Positions 44,001 to 47,556 of a DNA stretch of 64,000 nt are shown here, piece after piece. The notes below the pieces were generated by a model that was not told the origin of the DNA, did not search any database, and was given only the letters and a program-made list of their open reading frames with translations. This stretch comes from Spisula solida. Lineage: Eukaryota; Mollusca; Bivalvia; Venerida; Mactridae. A program made the translations under genes and the position numbers. Location: positions 15,551,455 through 15,615,454 of the forward strand of contig OX365948.1 in assembly GCA_947247005.1 (NCBI GenBank), given 5' to 3'. Every line of letters begins with the position of its first letter. Position 1 is the first letter of the stretch.

Positions 44001-45756
44001 GATGAAAATTTGAATTTTACAAAGGGCCATAACTCTTCCAATATTGTAGCGAGAGTTATATAACTTGCCATAAAATAGCGTACTGTTGTTGTGAGCTTAT
44101 GTTTGAAGTTTGAAGTCAATACCTATAATGGTTTTCAAGTTGACGGACGGACGGACGGACAGGGTGATTACTACAGGGCACGCATGTAGAGAAGAATAAA
44201 GAATTACTAGGTCACACCATTTCAATGAGTGTGGAAATTTTAATCAAGTAATTCACAAACAGGATTTCAATGAGTGTGGAAATTTGAAGTAATTCACAAA
44301 CAGACACAATCCTCGGAAATTCAAGATCTTAGCTAAATCTCAGCTCAAATAATCCCTACAAATATTGTTGCATATCCATTCATACTTGATTGGTATTGAA
44401 AAATAATTTATAGCATTTTATCACATAAGCTGCTGTCCATCTGAGTGAGGTAGAGCTGTGCCGGAAATATTGTTCAGCACAGCTTCCAGAGTGAGCAATA
44501 CTTATTTAATTAATCTGACATGAGGTTAGCCAATCCATGATTCTATGGACCCATGATGTCAGGATAATACCAACATTCACTGGGGTTGTCAGTGTGGCAT
44601 TAAATTTTAGTTGAAATGTATGCGGATTACATTATCATTTTGAAAGGAAATGAGCTTTTTCTAAGGTTATGTGATTAATAAAATAAAACTTGTATGCAAT
44701 GAGCACTCATAAAAGATCCTCTATTTCTGTCATTAGTAGCATCAAATTTCAAGATTTTTTTCAAACAAGACTCTAAGTATAGGATAGACAATGAGTATCG
44801 CTGGTTATGAGATTTAGACGGCAAGCTTCAGCGAGCGTCTAATCTCATAACCAGTGATACAAGATGTCTATCTGACTTAGACCATGTGACTGACTAATTT
44901 GTACATGTACCGTTATTCATGCACATTAAAGAATTTGTACATTGTCTATTTGACTAAATTATGCAATTTGCTCCCAGCAACAGGTTTTAAAAAACCCATA
45001 GTTGTTACGTTAGTATTTTGAACCATCAAATCAAATTCTAGCATTTTGGGACTGACTTTATAAGATGTCCTGATTACATTATAATAATGTTAAAAAGTGC
45101 TTGTTTGACAATGTTCTTGGTTGATACACAGTATCCGACATGAGTATAAATTGCAACATAATTTAACAGAATATTTTTGAACATTTTAACCATTAGTTTA
45201 GGCTTTGTTAAAATGCATGAGATTTAAAGAAATAAGCGTGACAGCATGAGTTTGGGAATAAATGCATGAATCTCACGGGGAATGACAGTGAGACTTGACA
45301 GGTATGGATTAGAGTTTATTTAAAGAACATCTTGTACGTATTCATAAAACTCCCTATTTGGGAAAACAAAGGCGGAATTAAAATTAAATCAAAACATCAA
45401 CATTTACTGTTAAAATATGGCAACTGAAATTATGAGGATCTGGTTAATTTGTCTGAAATTGAGTAATAAAACTAACGTTTTATAGTTTAAAACGTTTAAA
45501 GTTATATAATGATTTACCTCAACGAGACCTGCAGCTGGTTGAATAGAAACTGGTGTAGTTGTCAGAATATTAGGGGGTGGGGCTGATGTTGGCCACGGTC
45601 CTGGGGCTGACGGTACAACAACACCCGGAGCAACAGAACTGATCTGGCTGATAGGGACTAACTGGGTGACTTGTGGTGCATTAGGGTTCAAGCTTGGCTC
45701 TGCTGGTATCTGTTGTATGGTTTGTTCCTGTATCTTCTTGCTCTGTACATTGATTA
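1347..45756 (-). CDS. CHERP: CHERP ortholog, partial split gene (11 exons in window)
   Basis: Minus-strand gene assembled by eye from 11 exons with GT-AG boundaries and consistent phases, giving 1277 coding bases (about 425 codons). The translation is a Pro/Gln-rich linker, then a full CID domain, then a Gln-rich coiled coil. CID landmarks match my memory of vertebrate CHERP: VQPIIESCTKDAI, FELRLHLIYLINDLLHHCQRK, IVVPVFCTAHVGADD and LLTLWEQNKYF. CHERP/SCAF6 is a nuclear U2 snRNP-associated protein acting with SF3B, U2SURP and RBM17 in splice-site choice; it was first described in ER calcium release. The N-terminal SURP domain and the C-terminal RS-rich and G-patch regions are not visible here. 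The first is expected to the right and the second to the left of the window. Introns run from 104 to 16202 bases. The other CID proteins (SCAF4/8, RPRD, PCF11, U2SURP) fit less well, because the Gln-rich flanks are CHERP-like. Confidence 0.9.
2065..2570 (+). repeat. Dispersed 'AACAAGAGCTGTCC' repeat
   Basis: Begins ACAACAAGAGCTGTCC. It has loosely repeated internal segments (TCCAAAAGGGGGCATAATTT, TACCTACTCATGTGTAGGTC, GGTGAACAAG) about 100-130 bases apart. This is the layout of a short element with a tandem-repeat core. It lies on the plus strand within a CHERP intron. Confidence 0.55.
2574..2757 (+). mobile_element. Truncated MITE-like repeat next to exon j donor
   Basis: Starts CAGGGGTGTTAAC and shares most of its sequence with the fuller copy at 6875-7140, including AATCAGGAAAATCAT and the AAAGAAAATCCTTCAGAGCA block. 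The right part is replaced by CTATGTATCTGGGGGTATAA, also seen near 19320, before AAATCCTGAACT. The similarity ends about 8 bases from exon j's splice donor. Confidence 0.6.
2766..2946 (-). CDS. CHERP: CHERP exon j: Gln-rich coiled coil
   Basis: 181 bases: 60 codons plus the first base of a split codon. The acceptor ACTTTTTTCAG precedes GCTGATTTG and the donor is GCTGCTG|GTAAGA. The peptide ADLITENGPIVTTISSAVQL then QYQSLQKQHNDF matches ATLINEYSSVVQPVQLAFQQQIQTLKTQHEEF. A heptad-like TQLQQLQTQLTQLQTQLAQA run follows, probably coiled coil. An intronic MITE-like repeat ends about 8 bases beyond the donor. Confidence 0.93.
3068..3362 (+). repeat. Irregular ~45-60 bp tandem repeat
   Basis: Five to six copies of a unit with AATACAGCTCTGTCATTGGT and CAAGTTTTAGACCAGTCTA. 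Unit length varies because of an optional GCTAAG/ATTAAG insert. A related core (CAGCCATGTCATTGGTTGAT) occurs at 46408-46660 and a single relative near 29000. Confidence 0.85.
4503..4541 (-). CDS. CHERP: CHERP exon i: short post-CID exon
   Basis: 39 bases, 13 codons, phase 0/0. The acceptor TATATTTTCAG precedes AAAATGAAGG and the donor is TATCAC|GTAAGT, a strong consensus. The peptide KMKEPDVALSNYH aligns with QLQSPALGLGQYQ of vertebrate CHERP and runs into ADLITENG of the next exon. Only 104 bases of intron separate it from candidate exon h. Confidence 0.88.
4646..4714 (-). CDS. CHERP: Candidate CHERP cassette exon h (69 bases)
   Basis: Open 23-codon segment, phase 0/0, between an acceptor GTCATTCACAG and a donor GGAAAG|GTAACA. 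The peptide begins NYVAMLPHPVFYTLSHLSDT and ends VGK. The flanking exons (…EETIE and KMKEPDV…) already align contiguously with vertebrate CHERP, so this would be a 23-residue insertion just after the CID. It keeps the frame whether included or skipped, so it may be an alternative exon. The acceptor motif TGTGAATGAC (plus strand) is duplicated 17 bases away. It could also be a chance ORF between splice-like sites. Confidence 0.5.
4990..6874. other. Intronic stretch, little recognisable
   Basis: AT-rich sequence in the 16 kb intron with no supported gene. Near 5474-5491 lies a perfect hairpin, AGCGCCA-GAAC-TGGCGCT, between two copies of AAGAACTGGC. The short ORFs here have no recognisable product. 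Confidence 0.4.
6875..7140 (+). mobile_element. MITE-like element with CAGGGGTGTCAA inverted ends
   Basis: 266 bases bounded by CAGGGGTGTCAA at the left and its exact reverse complement TTGACACCCCTG at the right. The CAGGGG start is typical of hAT-type non-autonomous elements, but I see no clean 8-base target duplication. The 144-codon ORF over it is incidental. A truncated copy lies at 2574-2757. Confidence 0.75.
7405..7475 (-). repeat. tRNA-like sequence (SINE head or tRNA pseudogene)
   Basis: On the minus strand the 7-base ends GCCTCCG and TGGAGGC pair (one G-U). An A-box-like TAGCTCAGTGATTAGCGCG and a B-box-like GGGTTCGAAGCC are present. The anticodon arm has a 9-base loop and the D stem a mismatch, so it is unlikely to be a working tRNA gene. 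More likely it is a tRNA-derived SINE fragment or pseudogene. Confidence 0.5.
8095..8660 (+). repeat. Degenerate CAGTGTATTGTCA repeat region
   Basis: Multiple loose copies of CCAGTGTATTGTCACACTAT near 8100-8160 and of CAGTGTATTGTCATTGTGTT near 8465. This is the reverse complement of the motif in the clean array at 8940-9225, so the whole 1.1 kb block has inverted-repeat organisation. The ORFs here are low-complexity by-products. Confidence 0.6.
8940..9225. repeat. 11-bp satellite with 33-bp higher-order repeat
   Basis: Eleven-base monomers CTGACGACACA and CTGACAACATA arranged from about 9000 as a regular triplet (two GACGACACA and one GACAACATA), giving a 33-base period. The three overlapping minus-strand ORFs (VSSVCCQC-type peptides) are products of this period. 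Confidence 0.9.
9935..10240 (+). repeat. Dispersed element copy 1 (AACAGTGAAAATAA palindrome)
   Basis: Opens with TTTGCTTTCAATGGATT and contains an inverted pair AACAGTGAAAATAA / TTGTTATTTTCACTGTT. A shared block follows (GAAGCTGGTTCC, GTCAACGGCGC, CATCATGACG, TTTCGACGTGATTTTTCCAA, GAGAAATTGAGGCATATAAT). A second copy with the same order lies at 50398-50690. Confidence 0.75.
10391..10572 (+). repeat. Dispersed 'AACAAGAGATGTTTGTAAAA' family, copy 1
   Basis: Starts AACAAGAGATGTTTGTAAAA and includes CACAGTGACCTTGACC and GACATCTACTGTTATG. It ends with ATGTGCAAAGCAATATACCC and an ACCCCTCAT…ATGGGGGG terminal hairpin. Other copies are at 26478, 30131, 63091 and, diverged, 51378, all on the plus strand. 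Confidence 0.8.
10975..11190. mobile_element. MITE-like element with ATACTGTAAACC ends
   Basis: 216 bases bounded by ATACTGTAAACC and its exact reverse complement GGTTTACAGTAT. The interior is rich in TTTCGC and CGCGAA motifs. A related, larger element with TACTGTAAATC ends spans 50199-51227. Confidence 0.75.
11311..12563 (-). repeat. 63-bp minisatellite, about 20 copies
   Basis: Unit includes AACTTGATCTCCTCTATTAT, AGTCCAGTCAGGGTAAGAAT and CCAGTGATGCAGCAGTC. Copies are nearly identical, and one has lost three bases (near 12450). Because 63 is divisible by three, a 438-codon minus-strand ORF (11272-12588) runs through it with a repeat containing TAASLDSYPDWTIIEEI. Differences between copies are mainly non-synonymous (L/S, D/N, D/G, E/D), which argues against a selected protein. 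Confidence 0.93.
12668..12717 (+). repeat. Diverged inverted copy of the 63-bp unit
   Basis: The plus strand here (ACTGCAACGTTACTG…CCTAACTGGACTATA) resembles the minus strand of the 63-bp unit (ACTGCTGCATCACTG…CCTGACTGGACTATA), about two thirds identical over 45 bases by eye. It lies 105 bases outside the array in opposite orientation. Confidence 0.45.
13040..13135 (-). repeat. tRNA-like / SINE-like fragment
   Basis: The minus strand reads GGCCTAGAGGTAGGGCACGC (A-box-like), then GTGAGGTCCCAGTGTTCTAT and CCCCGTCTGAGCTACTGC. Layout resembles a decayed tRNA-derived SINE head. No complete cloverleaf can be drawn. Confidence 0.3.
13341..14172 (+). repeat. 'AACAAGAGGGCC' family element, copy A1
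   Basis: Starts AACAAGAGGGCC and has five to six internal units with GACCTAGTTTTTGACCC and CAAGTTTCATGA-type segments. It ends GGACGGACG…GAAGAGTGATCACAAAAG and a closing GTTCACCTGTC…GACAG stem. It is more diverged than copies A2-A4. Confidence 0.8.
14705..15736 (+). repeat. Dispersed element with ~151-bp tandem core
   Basis: Six units, each with GGACAAGCTTCAATTTGACC, TTTGACCTCCAACTGTGACC, a GGTTGGGCATGACACTCC-type block and CATTCATGCCAAATATAAG. Unit starts near 14893, 15044, 15195, 15349 and 15500 are 150-155 bases apart. The tail has GGACGCACGCACGCAATACA and a CTCGCTCACCGCAAGCGGGC segment that can fold. The 151-codon ORF is incidental. Confidence 0.85.
15737..17740. other. Intronic stretch; possible mariner-like terminus at 16407
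   Basis: AT-rich with no supported gene. At about 16407-16430 the sequence TATACGAGGGTTGATCCAAA looks like a mariner-type inverted terminus preceded by TA. I did not see the matching end, so it may be a solitary remnant. Confidence 0.3.
18065..18096. repeat. Perfect 32-bp palindrome
   Basis: Reads AATTCTATAGGGTATT followed immediately by its reverse complement, with no spacer. It lies inside the inverted-repeat-bounded segment 17741-19404. Confidence 0.9.
18385..19345 (+). repeat. Dispersed element with ~153-bp tandem core
   Basis: Six units containing GTGTAAAAAAACAAAGGGCC, ATAACTACCTTAAAATTGAT, CCGACCAACGTGTGCCGACA and ATGCACAACTAGACTTGGTA. GTAAAAAAAC starts near 18510, 18664, 18819, 18974 and 19124. 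The end (CCCCCATATACTATGTATCT then GGGG) can form a hairpin, and part of this end also occurs at 2720-2743. Confidence 0.85.
20060..20760. repeat. ~60-bp tandem array, about 12 copies
   Basis: Unit has GACAACATGTTGACAGGACT, AGACTGGTTCCCAATAACAA and TGATATAGTCTGGTTACAT. Central copies carry a shortened GACAACTGGTGACAGG variant. The array ends about 150 bases from exon g's donor side. Confidence 0.9.
20917..20967 (-). CDS. CHERP: CHERP exon g: end of CID domain
   Basis: 51 bases, 17 codons, phase 0/0. The acceptor GTTATTTCAG precedes CTACTTACAC and the donor is GAG|GTAGGT. The peptide LLTLWEQNKYFSEETIE matches RLLQLWEKNGYFDDSIIQ. It is too short for ORF-based detection and was found from the gap in the expected protein. 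It is followed by the largest intron in the window, 16202 bases. Confidence 0.93.
21241..21540. repeat. 29-bp tandem array, about 10 copies
   Basis: Unit AGTCACAGCCAGGCGTATGT plus AGTGGTCCT. The first three copies have GGTGTATG, later copies GGCGTATG. Located in the intron between exons f and g. Confidence 0.95.
22207..23135. repeat. 66-bp minisatellite, 14 copies
   Basis: Unit has ATAGAGCAGCACCTTTATCT, GTTTCCCGGGGGACTGTATC and CGACCAGTACTTACCTACCC. Copies are nearly identical, and the period divisible by three keeps a 360-codon plus-strand ORF open (22132-23214). The array lies in a CHERP intron on the antisense strand, so the ORF is not taken as a gene. Each unit carries a CCCGGG site. Confidence 0.93.
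23194..23270 (-). repeat. tRNA-like SINE head
   Basis: The minus strand has a good A-box-like TGGTCCAGTGGTAAGTGCA and a B-box-like GGTTTCAATTTCC about 30 bases later, in tRNA order and spacing. Stem pairing is incomplete, so I call it a tRNA-derived SINE fragment. It lies 42 bases from exon f's donor, in the same orientation as CHERP. Confidence 0.5.
23312..23423 (-). CDS. CHERP: CHERP exon f: CID domain
   Basis: 112 bases: one base completing Cys, then 37 codons. The acceptor TGATATTTTCAG precedes TCAGAGG and the donor is AATAAG|GTTACT. The peptide QRKNADLLKAHLGQIVVPVF continues CTAHVGADDIKKTKLNK. It matches QRKQARELLAALQKVVVPIY-CTSFLAVEEDKQQKIAR of vertebrate CHERP. A 66-bp minisatellite begins 177 bases downstream, inside the following intron. 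Confidence 0.95.
24081..24385. repeat. 78-bp tandem repeat, 4 copies
   Basis: Unit has GAGAGAAGAGATATAGCAAT, GTCATACAAGGAATCCGGAT and GCAGGACCTCTCAATCAATT. Copies begin about 77-78 bases apart, the first being most diverged. A 106-codon plus ORF (24158-24478) is a consequence of the period. Confidence 0.9.
24386..25988. other. Intronic stretch, nothing recognised
   Basis: AT-rich sequence in the exon e-f intron. No exon, RNA gene or clear repeat was recognised. Confidence 0.4.
25989..26070. repeat. Compound microsatellite (TA)n(ATA)n
   Basis: A run of TA dinucleotides passes directly into ATA/TAA trinucleotides with interspersed AATTATAAT. It sits about 190 bases downstream of exon e's donor. 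Confidence 0.97.
26261..26335 (-). CDS. CHERP: CHERP exon e: CID domain core helix
   Basis: 75 bases: one base finishing the Arg codon, 24 codons, then two bases (TG) of a split Cys codon. The acceptor TTGTTCTTTCAG precedes GATATTAGCC and the donor is CATTG|GTGAGT. The peptide ILAKDASFELRLHLIYLIND is the best-conserved CID segment, close to vertebrate ITADGAHFELRLHLIYLIND. The exon ends LLHH, with Cys completed at 23423. Confidence 0.95.
26478..26748 (+). repeat. 'AACAAGAGATGTTTGTAAAA' family, copy 2
   Basis: Same order as the copy at 10391: GATGTTTGTAAAACATG, GCCCCCATGGCAGCCCAAT, AAAGGTCACAGTG, GATCATCTACTGTTGATGAC and a terminal CCCCTTATCAAAGATTGGGG hairpin. Confidence 0.85.
26749..27820. 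other. Intronic stretch with GGACTGACAA inverted motifs
   Basis: Between exons d and e. Near 26882-26940 the motif GGACTGACAA and its complement TTGTCAGTCC occur (one direct, two inverted). Nothing else was recognised. Confidence 0.4.
27821..27897 (-). CDS. CHERP: CHERP exon d: CID domain
   Basis: 77 bases: 25 codons plus two bases of a split Arg codon. The acceptor TTATTTTCAG precedes AATGGTAAAAG and the donor is AAAAAG|GTACG. The peptide NGKSWIFQHCTTDQQSRLIA matches AGKNWMFSNAKSPPHCELMA in vertebrates, and the exon ends LFLVKR. The Arg codon AG|G is completed by the next exon at 26335. Confidence 0.92.
28661..28877. repeat. 28-bp tandem array, 7-8 copies
   Basis: Unit AGATGCAATGAAAGTGGAAC plus TGTTCTAG, nearly perfect. 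The last copy is truncated internally. Confidence 0.95.
28878..30130. other. Intronic stretch, nothing firm
   Basis: No exon or RNA gene seen. One isolated AATACAGCTCTGCCATTGGT near 29004 matches the unit of the 3068-3362 and 46408-46660 repeats. Confidence 0.4.
30131..30350 (+). repeat. 'AACAAGAGATGTTTGTAAAA' family, copy 3
   Basis: Begins AACAAGAGATGTTTTTAAAA, keeps CATGAATGCCCCCATGGCAG and the TCATCTACTGTTGATGACCA block, then GACAGACAGACAGACG. It ends ATACCCCCTCAT without the G-run half of the terminal hairpin. Confidence 0.85.
31081..31188 (+). repeat. Fragment of a CCATAACTCTGGCAAAA-type repeat
   Basis: Contains GCACCATAACTCTGGCAAAA, ATCCACCCTCCTTAATTTCC and ACAAGTTTCAATAA. A related stretch lies at 40955-41105 (ATCCACCCTAAAATTCCTGA). 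Both end in or near a transferred-in neighbour repeat. Confidence 0.5.
31190..32765 (+). repeat. 'AACAAGAGGGCC' family element, copy A2 (with insert)
   Basis: Opens ACAAGAGGGCCCAAAGGGCC, CTAGGTCGCTCACCTG. Core units have GACCTAGTTTTTGACCCCAG and AAGTTTCATAAAGATTAGG. It closes with GACGGACGGACGACGGACG, GATCACAAAAG and a hairpin, GCTCACCTTGTCAC / GTGACAGGTGAGC, then TAA. The start GCTCACCTG and the end CAGGTGAGC are inverted. An inserted or duplicated block with tRNA-like pieces interrupts it at 31480-32040. Confidence 0.88.
31556..32040 (-). repeat. Three tRNA-like B-box fragments in a duplicated block
   Basis: GGTTCCAGTGGGGTTTGAAC CCACGACC occurs at 31566, 31877 and 31985. On the minus strand each reads as the T-arm and 3' acceptor half of a tRNA (GGTCGTGGGTTCAAACCCCA). 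The segment with ATGCTATAAAGACA, an A-rich run and this motif is duplicated. A poly-A run of about 20 lies at 31853-31872. Probably SINE fragments. Confidence 0.5.
33023..33414 (+). mobile_element. 392-bp element with CCCTACCGGTTT inverted ends
   Basis: Left end GTCCCCTACCGGTTT and right end AAACCGGTAGGGAAC are inverted repeats (14 of 15). The interior has CATAACTCCCTTATTGCCCC, ACCAAGTTTCATAAACC and two GACGGACGGACGG runs. It is non-coding. Confidence 0.8.
33415..34252. other. Degenerate short repeats
   Basis: Around 33480-33680, loose repeats of CACATGTGCCCA, ATAGCTAATA and GTACGCATGTGATAAATA are seen. At 34120-34215 a ~57-base unit with CAGCCAATATGTAGGGCTAA is present twice. No gene. Confidence 0.5.
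34253..35373 (+). repeat. 'AACAAGAGGGCC' family element, copy A3
   Basis: Begins AACAAGAGGGCCCACTGGGC. Six core units have starts near 34582, 34731, 34876, 35021 and 35166 (about 145 bases apart). It ends GGACGGACGACGGACAAAGA and the closing stem CTCACTCTGTCACTTTGTGACAGGTGAG. It is the clearest full-length copy. Confidence 0.92.
35985..36316 (+). repeat. 'AACAAGAGGGCC' family, 5'-truncated copy A5
   Basis: Two core units (TGACCTCTAGTGACTACA, ACCAAGTTTCATAATGATTA) and the tail AGAGTTATCACAAAACTTTG then TGACAGGAGAGCTAA. A second tail remnant (AGAGTGATCACAAACGAGCT) is at 36478-36498, only 26 bases from exon c's donor side. Confidence 0.75.
36525..36662 (-). CDS. CHERP: CHERP exon c: start of CID domain
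   Basis: 138 bases, 46 codons, phase 0/0. The acceptor TTTTGGTATTACAG precedes TCACAAATAG and the donor is TTTTG|GTAAGG. The peptide SQIEDAIYGNKAEQLKQLSD leads into DDLDKTVQPIIESCTKDAIL. The last 17 residues align with EFDNLLQPIIDTCTKDAIS of vertebrate CHERP and form the first helices of the CID. This was the most useful anchor for identifying the gene. Confidence 0.93.
37305..37843 (+). repeat. 'AACAAGAGGGCC' family element, copy A4
   Basis: Starts AAGAAGGCCTAAAGGGCCCT, carries three core units, and ends GAAGAGTGATCACAAAAGCT and CATTTTGTGACAGGTGAGCT. Confidence 0.88.
38100..38285. repeat. 30-bp tandem array, 6 copies
   Basis: Unit CACAAGTATCAGGAGGGTAC plus CTAATGACCA. The last two copies have lost bases at GGGTACC, giving GGGACC. 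Confidence 0.92.
38435..40218 (+). mobile_element. ~1.8 kb element copy J1 with decayed ORF
   Basis: Left block 38435-38612 (GGACTTTGTTATAATGAGCT, GAGCCTCAATTTGTATGA) and right block about 40030-40210 (CCCTTTGATGCTTTGCATCA, ATGGTTATCTTGTAT) recur in the same order, orientation and spacing at 47557-49480. The interiors between the blocks do not look alike, so the two may be different deletion derivatives of one element. The right block carries the pseudogene described at 39821-40218. Confidence 0.55.
39821..40218 (+). pseudogene. Decayed ORF, possibly a C76-like cysteine peptidase domain
   Basis: Reading across frames gives MHQGSP, then GNQCSAMALIALLAFF, then DVDGILHEGNRLY and YLSHSDL, then YILKNATPVVSYEDQLYMS and PFDALHQWLSCI before TAG at 40216. 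At least three frameshifts, two in T-runs (39846-39852 and near 39930), break it. The HQG-spacing-GNQC (Gly-x-Gln-Cys) pattern followed by a D-x-D-x-I-L-x-x-G-(N/D)-x-L-Y motif recalls multicopy, mobile-element-linked proteins related to herpesvirus-tegument-type (peptidase C76) deubiquitinases. That is from memory, not a search. It is not functional as it stands. Confidence 0.4.
40955..41105 (+). repeat. Dispersed repeat fragment beside exon b
   Basis: GGGATATAACTCTTGACC, ATCCACCCTAAAATTCCTGA and CGTGAAGTTTCAATGAAATC. It resembles 31081-31188 and ends about 60 bases from exon b's donor. Confidence 0.45.
41169..41375 (-). CDS. CHERP: CHERP exon b: Gln-rich segment before CID
   Basis: 207 bases, 69 codons, phase 0 at both ends. 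The acceptor TTTTATTTCAG precedes CCTCCGCCACC and the donor is CAACAG|GTATGT. The peptide starts PPPPQTQVQGPPPQQPPQTQ and ends QQIQQSEQNLAAQYQSFMQQ. The end aligns with the vertebrate segment LIQQSQWNLQQQEQHLLAL just upstream of the CID. About half the residues are Gln. The CAA/CAG runs are mixed, so this is not a pure microsatellite. The plus-strand ORF over it is a shadow. Confidence 0.9.
41376..43530. other. Intronic stretch with remnants only
   Basis: Contains TTTCGC/CGCGTT-type remnants of the TACTGTAAA family (41630-41700, 42350-42550) and a diverged GAAGTTTCATTGAAATCAGG fragment near 42800. No exon was recognised. Confidence 0.4.
43535..44185 (+). repeat. Dispersed element with 'GTTGTTGCTCTTTGCTAAA' core
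   Basis: Loosely repeated units (AAAGTTTTAAAGAGTTGTTG, AGCAAGTTTCATTTGAAT, AAAGGGCCATAA, CTCTTCCAATATTGTAGC) end in GACGGACGGACGGACGGACA and GGGTGATTACTACAGGGC. The tail layout is as in the other families in this window. Confidence 0.75.
44215..44305. repeat. Short direct repeat, 2 copies
   Basis: ATTTCAATGAGTGTGGAAAT and AAGTAATTCACAAACAG occur twice with a small indel. Confidence 0.8.
44783..44872. repeat. Imperfect 38-bp inverted repeat (hairpin)
   Basis: Arms 44783-44820 and 44835-44872 share GCTGGTTATGAGATT(T)AGACG and its complement, plus GATAGACA / TGTCTATC at the outer ends, with a 14-base loop. Probably a minimal MITE or foldback element. Confidence 0.8.
45518..45756 (-). CDS. CHERP: CHERP exon a: Pro/Gln-rich linker after SURP
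   Basis: 239 bases. The acceptor ATATTTTCAG precedes TAATCAATG and the donor is GAG|GTAAAT. The exon begins with two bases of a codon split in the preceding exon (1+2), then 79 codons in phase 0. The peptide INVQSKKIQEQTIQQIPAEP resembles the stretch after the SURP domain of CHERP. The rest is rich in Pro, Val and Thr (APGVVVPSAPGPWPTSAPPP) and looks disordered. It splices in phase to the Gln-rich exon at 41375. The exon that should supply the first base of the split codon was not found with confidence (see the candidate at 52533-52545). Confidence 0.8.
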
Positions 45757-46407
45757 CTGAAAATATACAACAATATAAATGATTAACAAGTCTGATATAT
45801 AATGGTAATATAGACAATTTTATAGTAAATGATATATCATGAATGCCTACAATACATACAGGCTTTTTGAACATATTTGATAAACAATAAAACGTAAGCA
45901 GCAATAGCCTTCCACAAAACTGTCTATACAATGAATCCTGTGTCAAAGACCACATGCAAGAAAAGTCCACTTCTATAAAACCTGTTTGAAAATACCACCC
46001 AATGTATCTCTCACCAAAATATATGTTTGGTTTAGACTATGATATTTAATCAGTTAAAAGAGACCACCTGTCAAAATCGACCAATACTTGCTGTTCCCAT
46101 GCGTGGTTTAACGTACAGACTGATCTGACCACTTAACGTTTATATTGTTTAGGTTGTTGTAGTCTGCAAACTTCAATTCTGCAGCCGATTAAAATCAATG
46201 CCAAGGTTTAGTTGCCTACCATCAAAGTGGACAGATATAATATTGAAATATATTTATCTAACTATGTACACAACATTGATGTAGTCTAATTACATTACCC
46301 CCTATAGCTGGGTAAATATTTGTCTATTACAAACTTCACTACATGATAATCATTTCAATAAATGTCAACAATTTTTTCCTGATCCAAGGTTATACAACTT
46401 AAATAGT

Positions 46408-46660
46408 AGACCAGTCTCAGAATGCAGCCATGTCATTGGTTGATTAGTTTTATACCTCACACAGAAACAGCCAATCAAATATTGAAGATTACAGAGTCTC
46501 AGAATGCAGCCATGTCATTGGTTGATTAGTTTTATACCTCACACAGAAACAGCCAATCAAATATTGAAGATTACAGAGTCTCAGAATGCAGCCATTCCAT
46601 TGGTTGATCTGTTTTATACCTCACACAGAAACAGGCAATCAAATATTAAAGATTACAAAC
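46408..46660 (+). repeat. ~87-bp tandem repeat, 3 copies
   Basis: Unit has GTCTCAGAATGCAGCCATGT, CATTGGTTGATTAGTTTTAT, ACCTCACACAGAAACAGCCA and ATCAAATATTGAAGATTACA. The CAGCCATGTCATTGGT core relates it to the 3068-3362 array 43 kb away. Confidence 0.9.
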
Positions 46661-47095
46661 TGATTCCAGAACTCAAGATTTATTAGCTCAGACCATGGAA
46701 ACACTGTGAACATAAACAAAAGCAAAATCCATACATTCAGTTGTCATACAATCAATTGAGCATTCAGTTGTGCATTTAGGACCAAGTTGTTGTGGCCATT
46801 CAGTTGTGCACTTACGACAAAGTGCATTCAGTTAATTGGATTGTACTAAATATGACAAAATTCAATGTCAAATAATTTTTCAGCATTCGCTGTGTTGCTT
46901 GATATTTGACCTACTTTTGACCACTTTAAAAACCAATGAAATGTTTGCAAATAAACATGTTAAACATGTAAAAAAATGTACAGTAGATACTCTCGAAATT
47001 AAGTGTATAGCATTGTTAACTGTTTGACTTTAAAGGGACACGGGTCAAATAAGGAGTGCAAAGTATAACCGTAGATACAGCACTTTGAATCTTAG

Positions 47096-47189
47096 TAGCG
47101 AGATTAGCTAAGTCAGTTAAGCGTTCGTCTCCTACGAATCGTTTTACGAGAAGAAGGCCGAGAGTTCAAATCTCGTTAAAGCCTTTTTT
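47096..47189 (+). repeat. tRNA-like sequence with T-run terminator
   Basis: TTAGCTAAGTCAGTTAAGCG resembles a pol III A box. A long variable-arm-like segment (CGTTTTACGAGAAGAAGG) follows, then a perfect T arm CGAGA-GTTCAAA-TCTCG, then TTTTTT at 47184. The acceptor ends do not pair well, so a SINE or tRNA pseudogene (Ser/Leu-like) is more likely than a working tRNA. Confidence 0.45.
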
Positions 47190-47556
47190 CTTATTTTCTT
47201 TTTTCTTATTTTCTTTTTGTCTATAATTTTGACGTATATTTAAGGTAAGTCCCGTCAACAACGTTTTTTTTTCAACATCATGCGTGCTAAATATTAAAAT
47301 CTGAGTTAAGTTTGGAATCACTATCGCTATAATTGCCAGATACAACAGACCGTAGAATCTAGGCTACTACACATACGTATATCATTATTCTTTTTGATCG
47401 ACTGACAAACAATATACATGTATTTATATGTAGATTCTAGTTTGATTTGTGCTTTTCAATTTCAACTAGATGAAAAAACTTCCACATCTTCATTGAAAAC
47501 AAGAACACTTATCTGCTATCTTAACGCTGTTAATCTTTTAAAGATATTTTTGTTTG

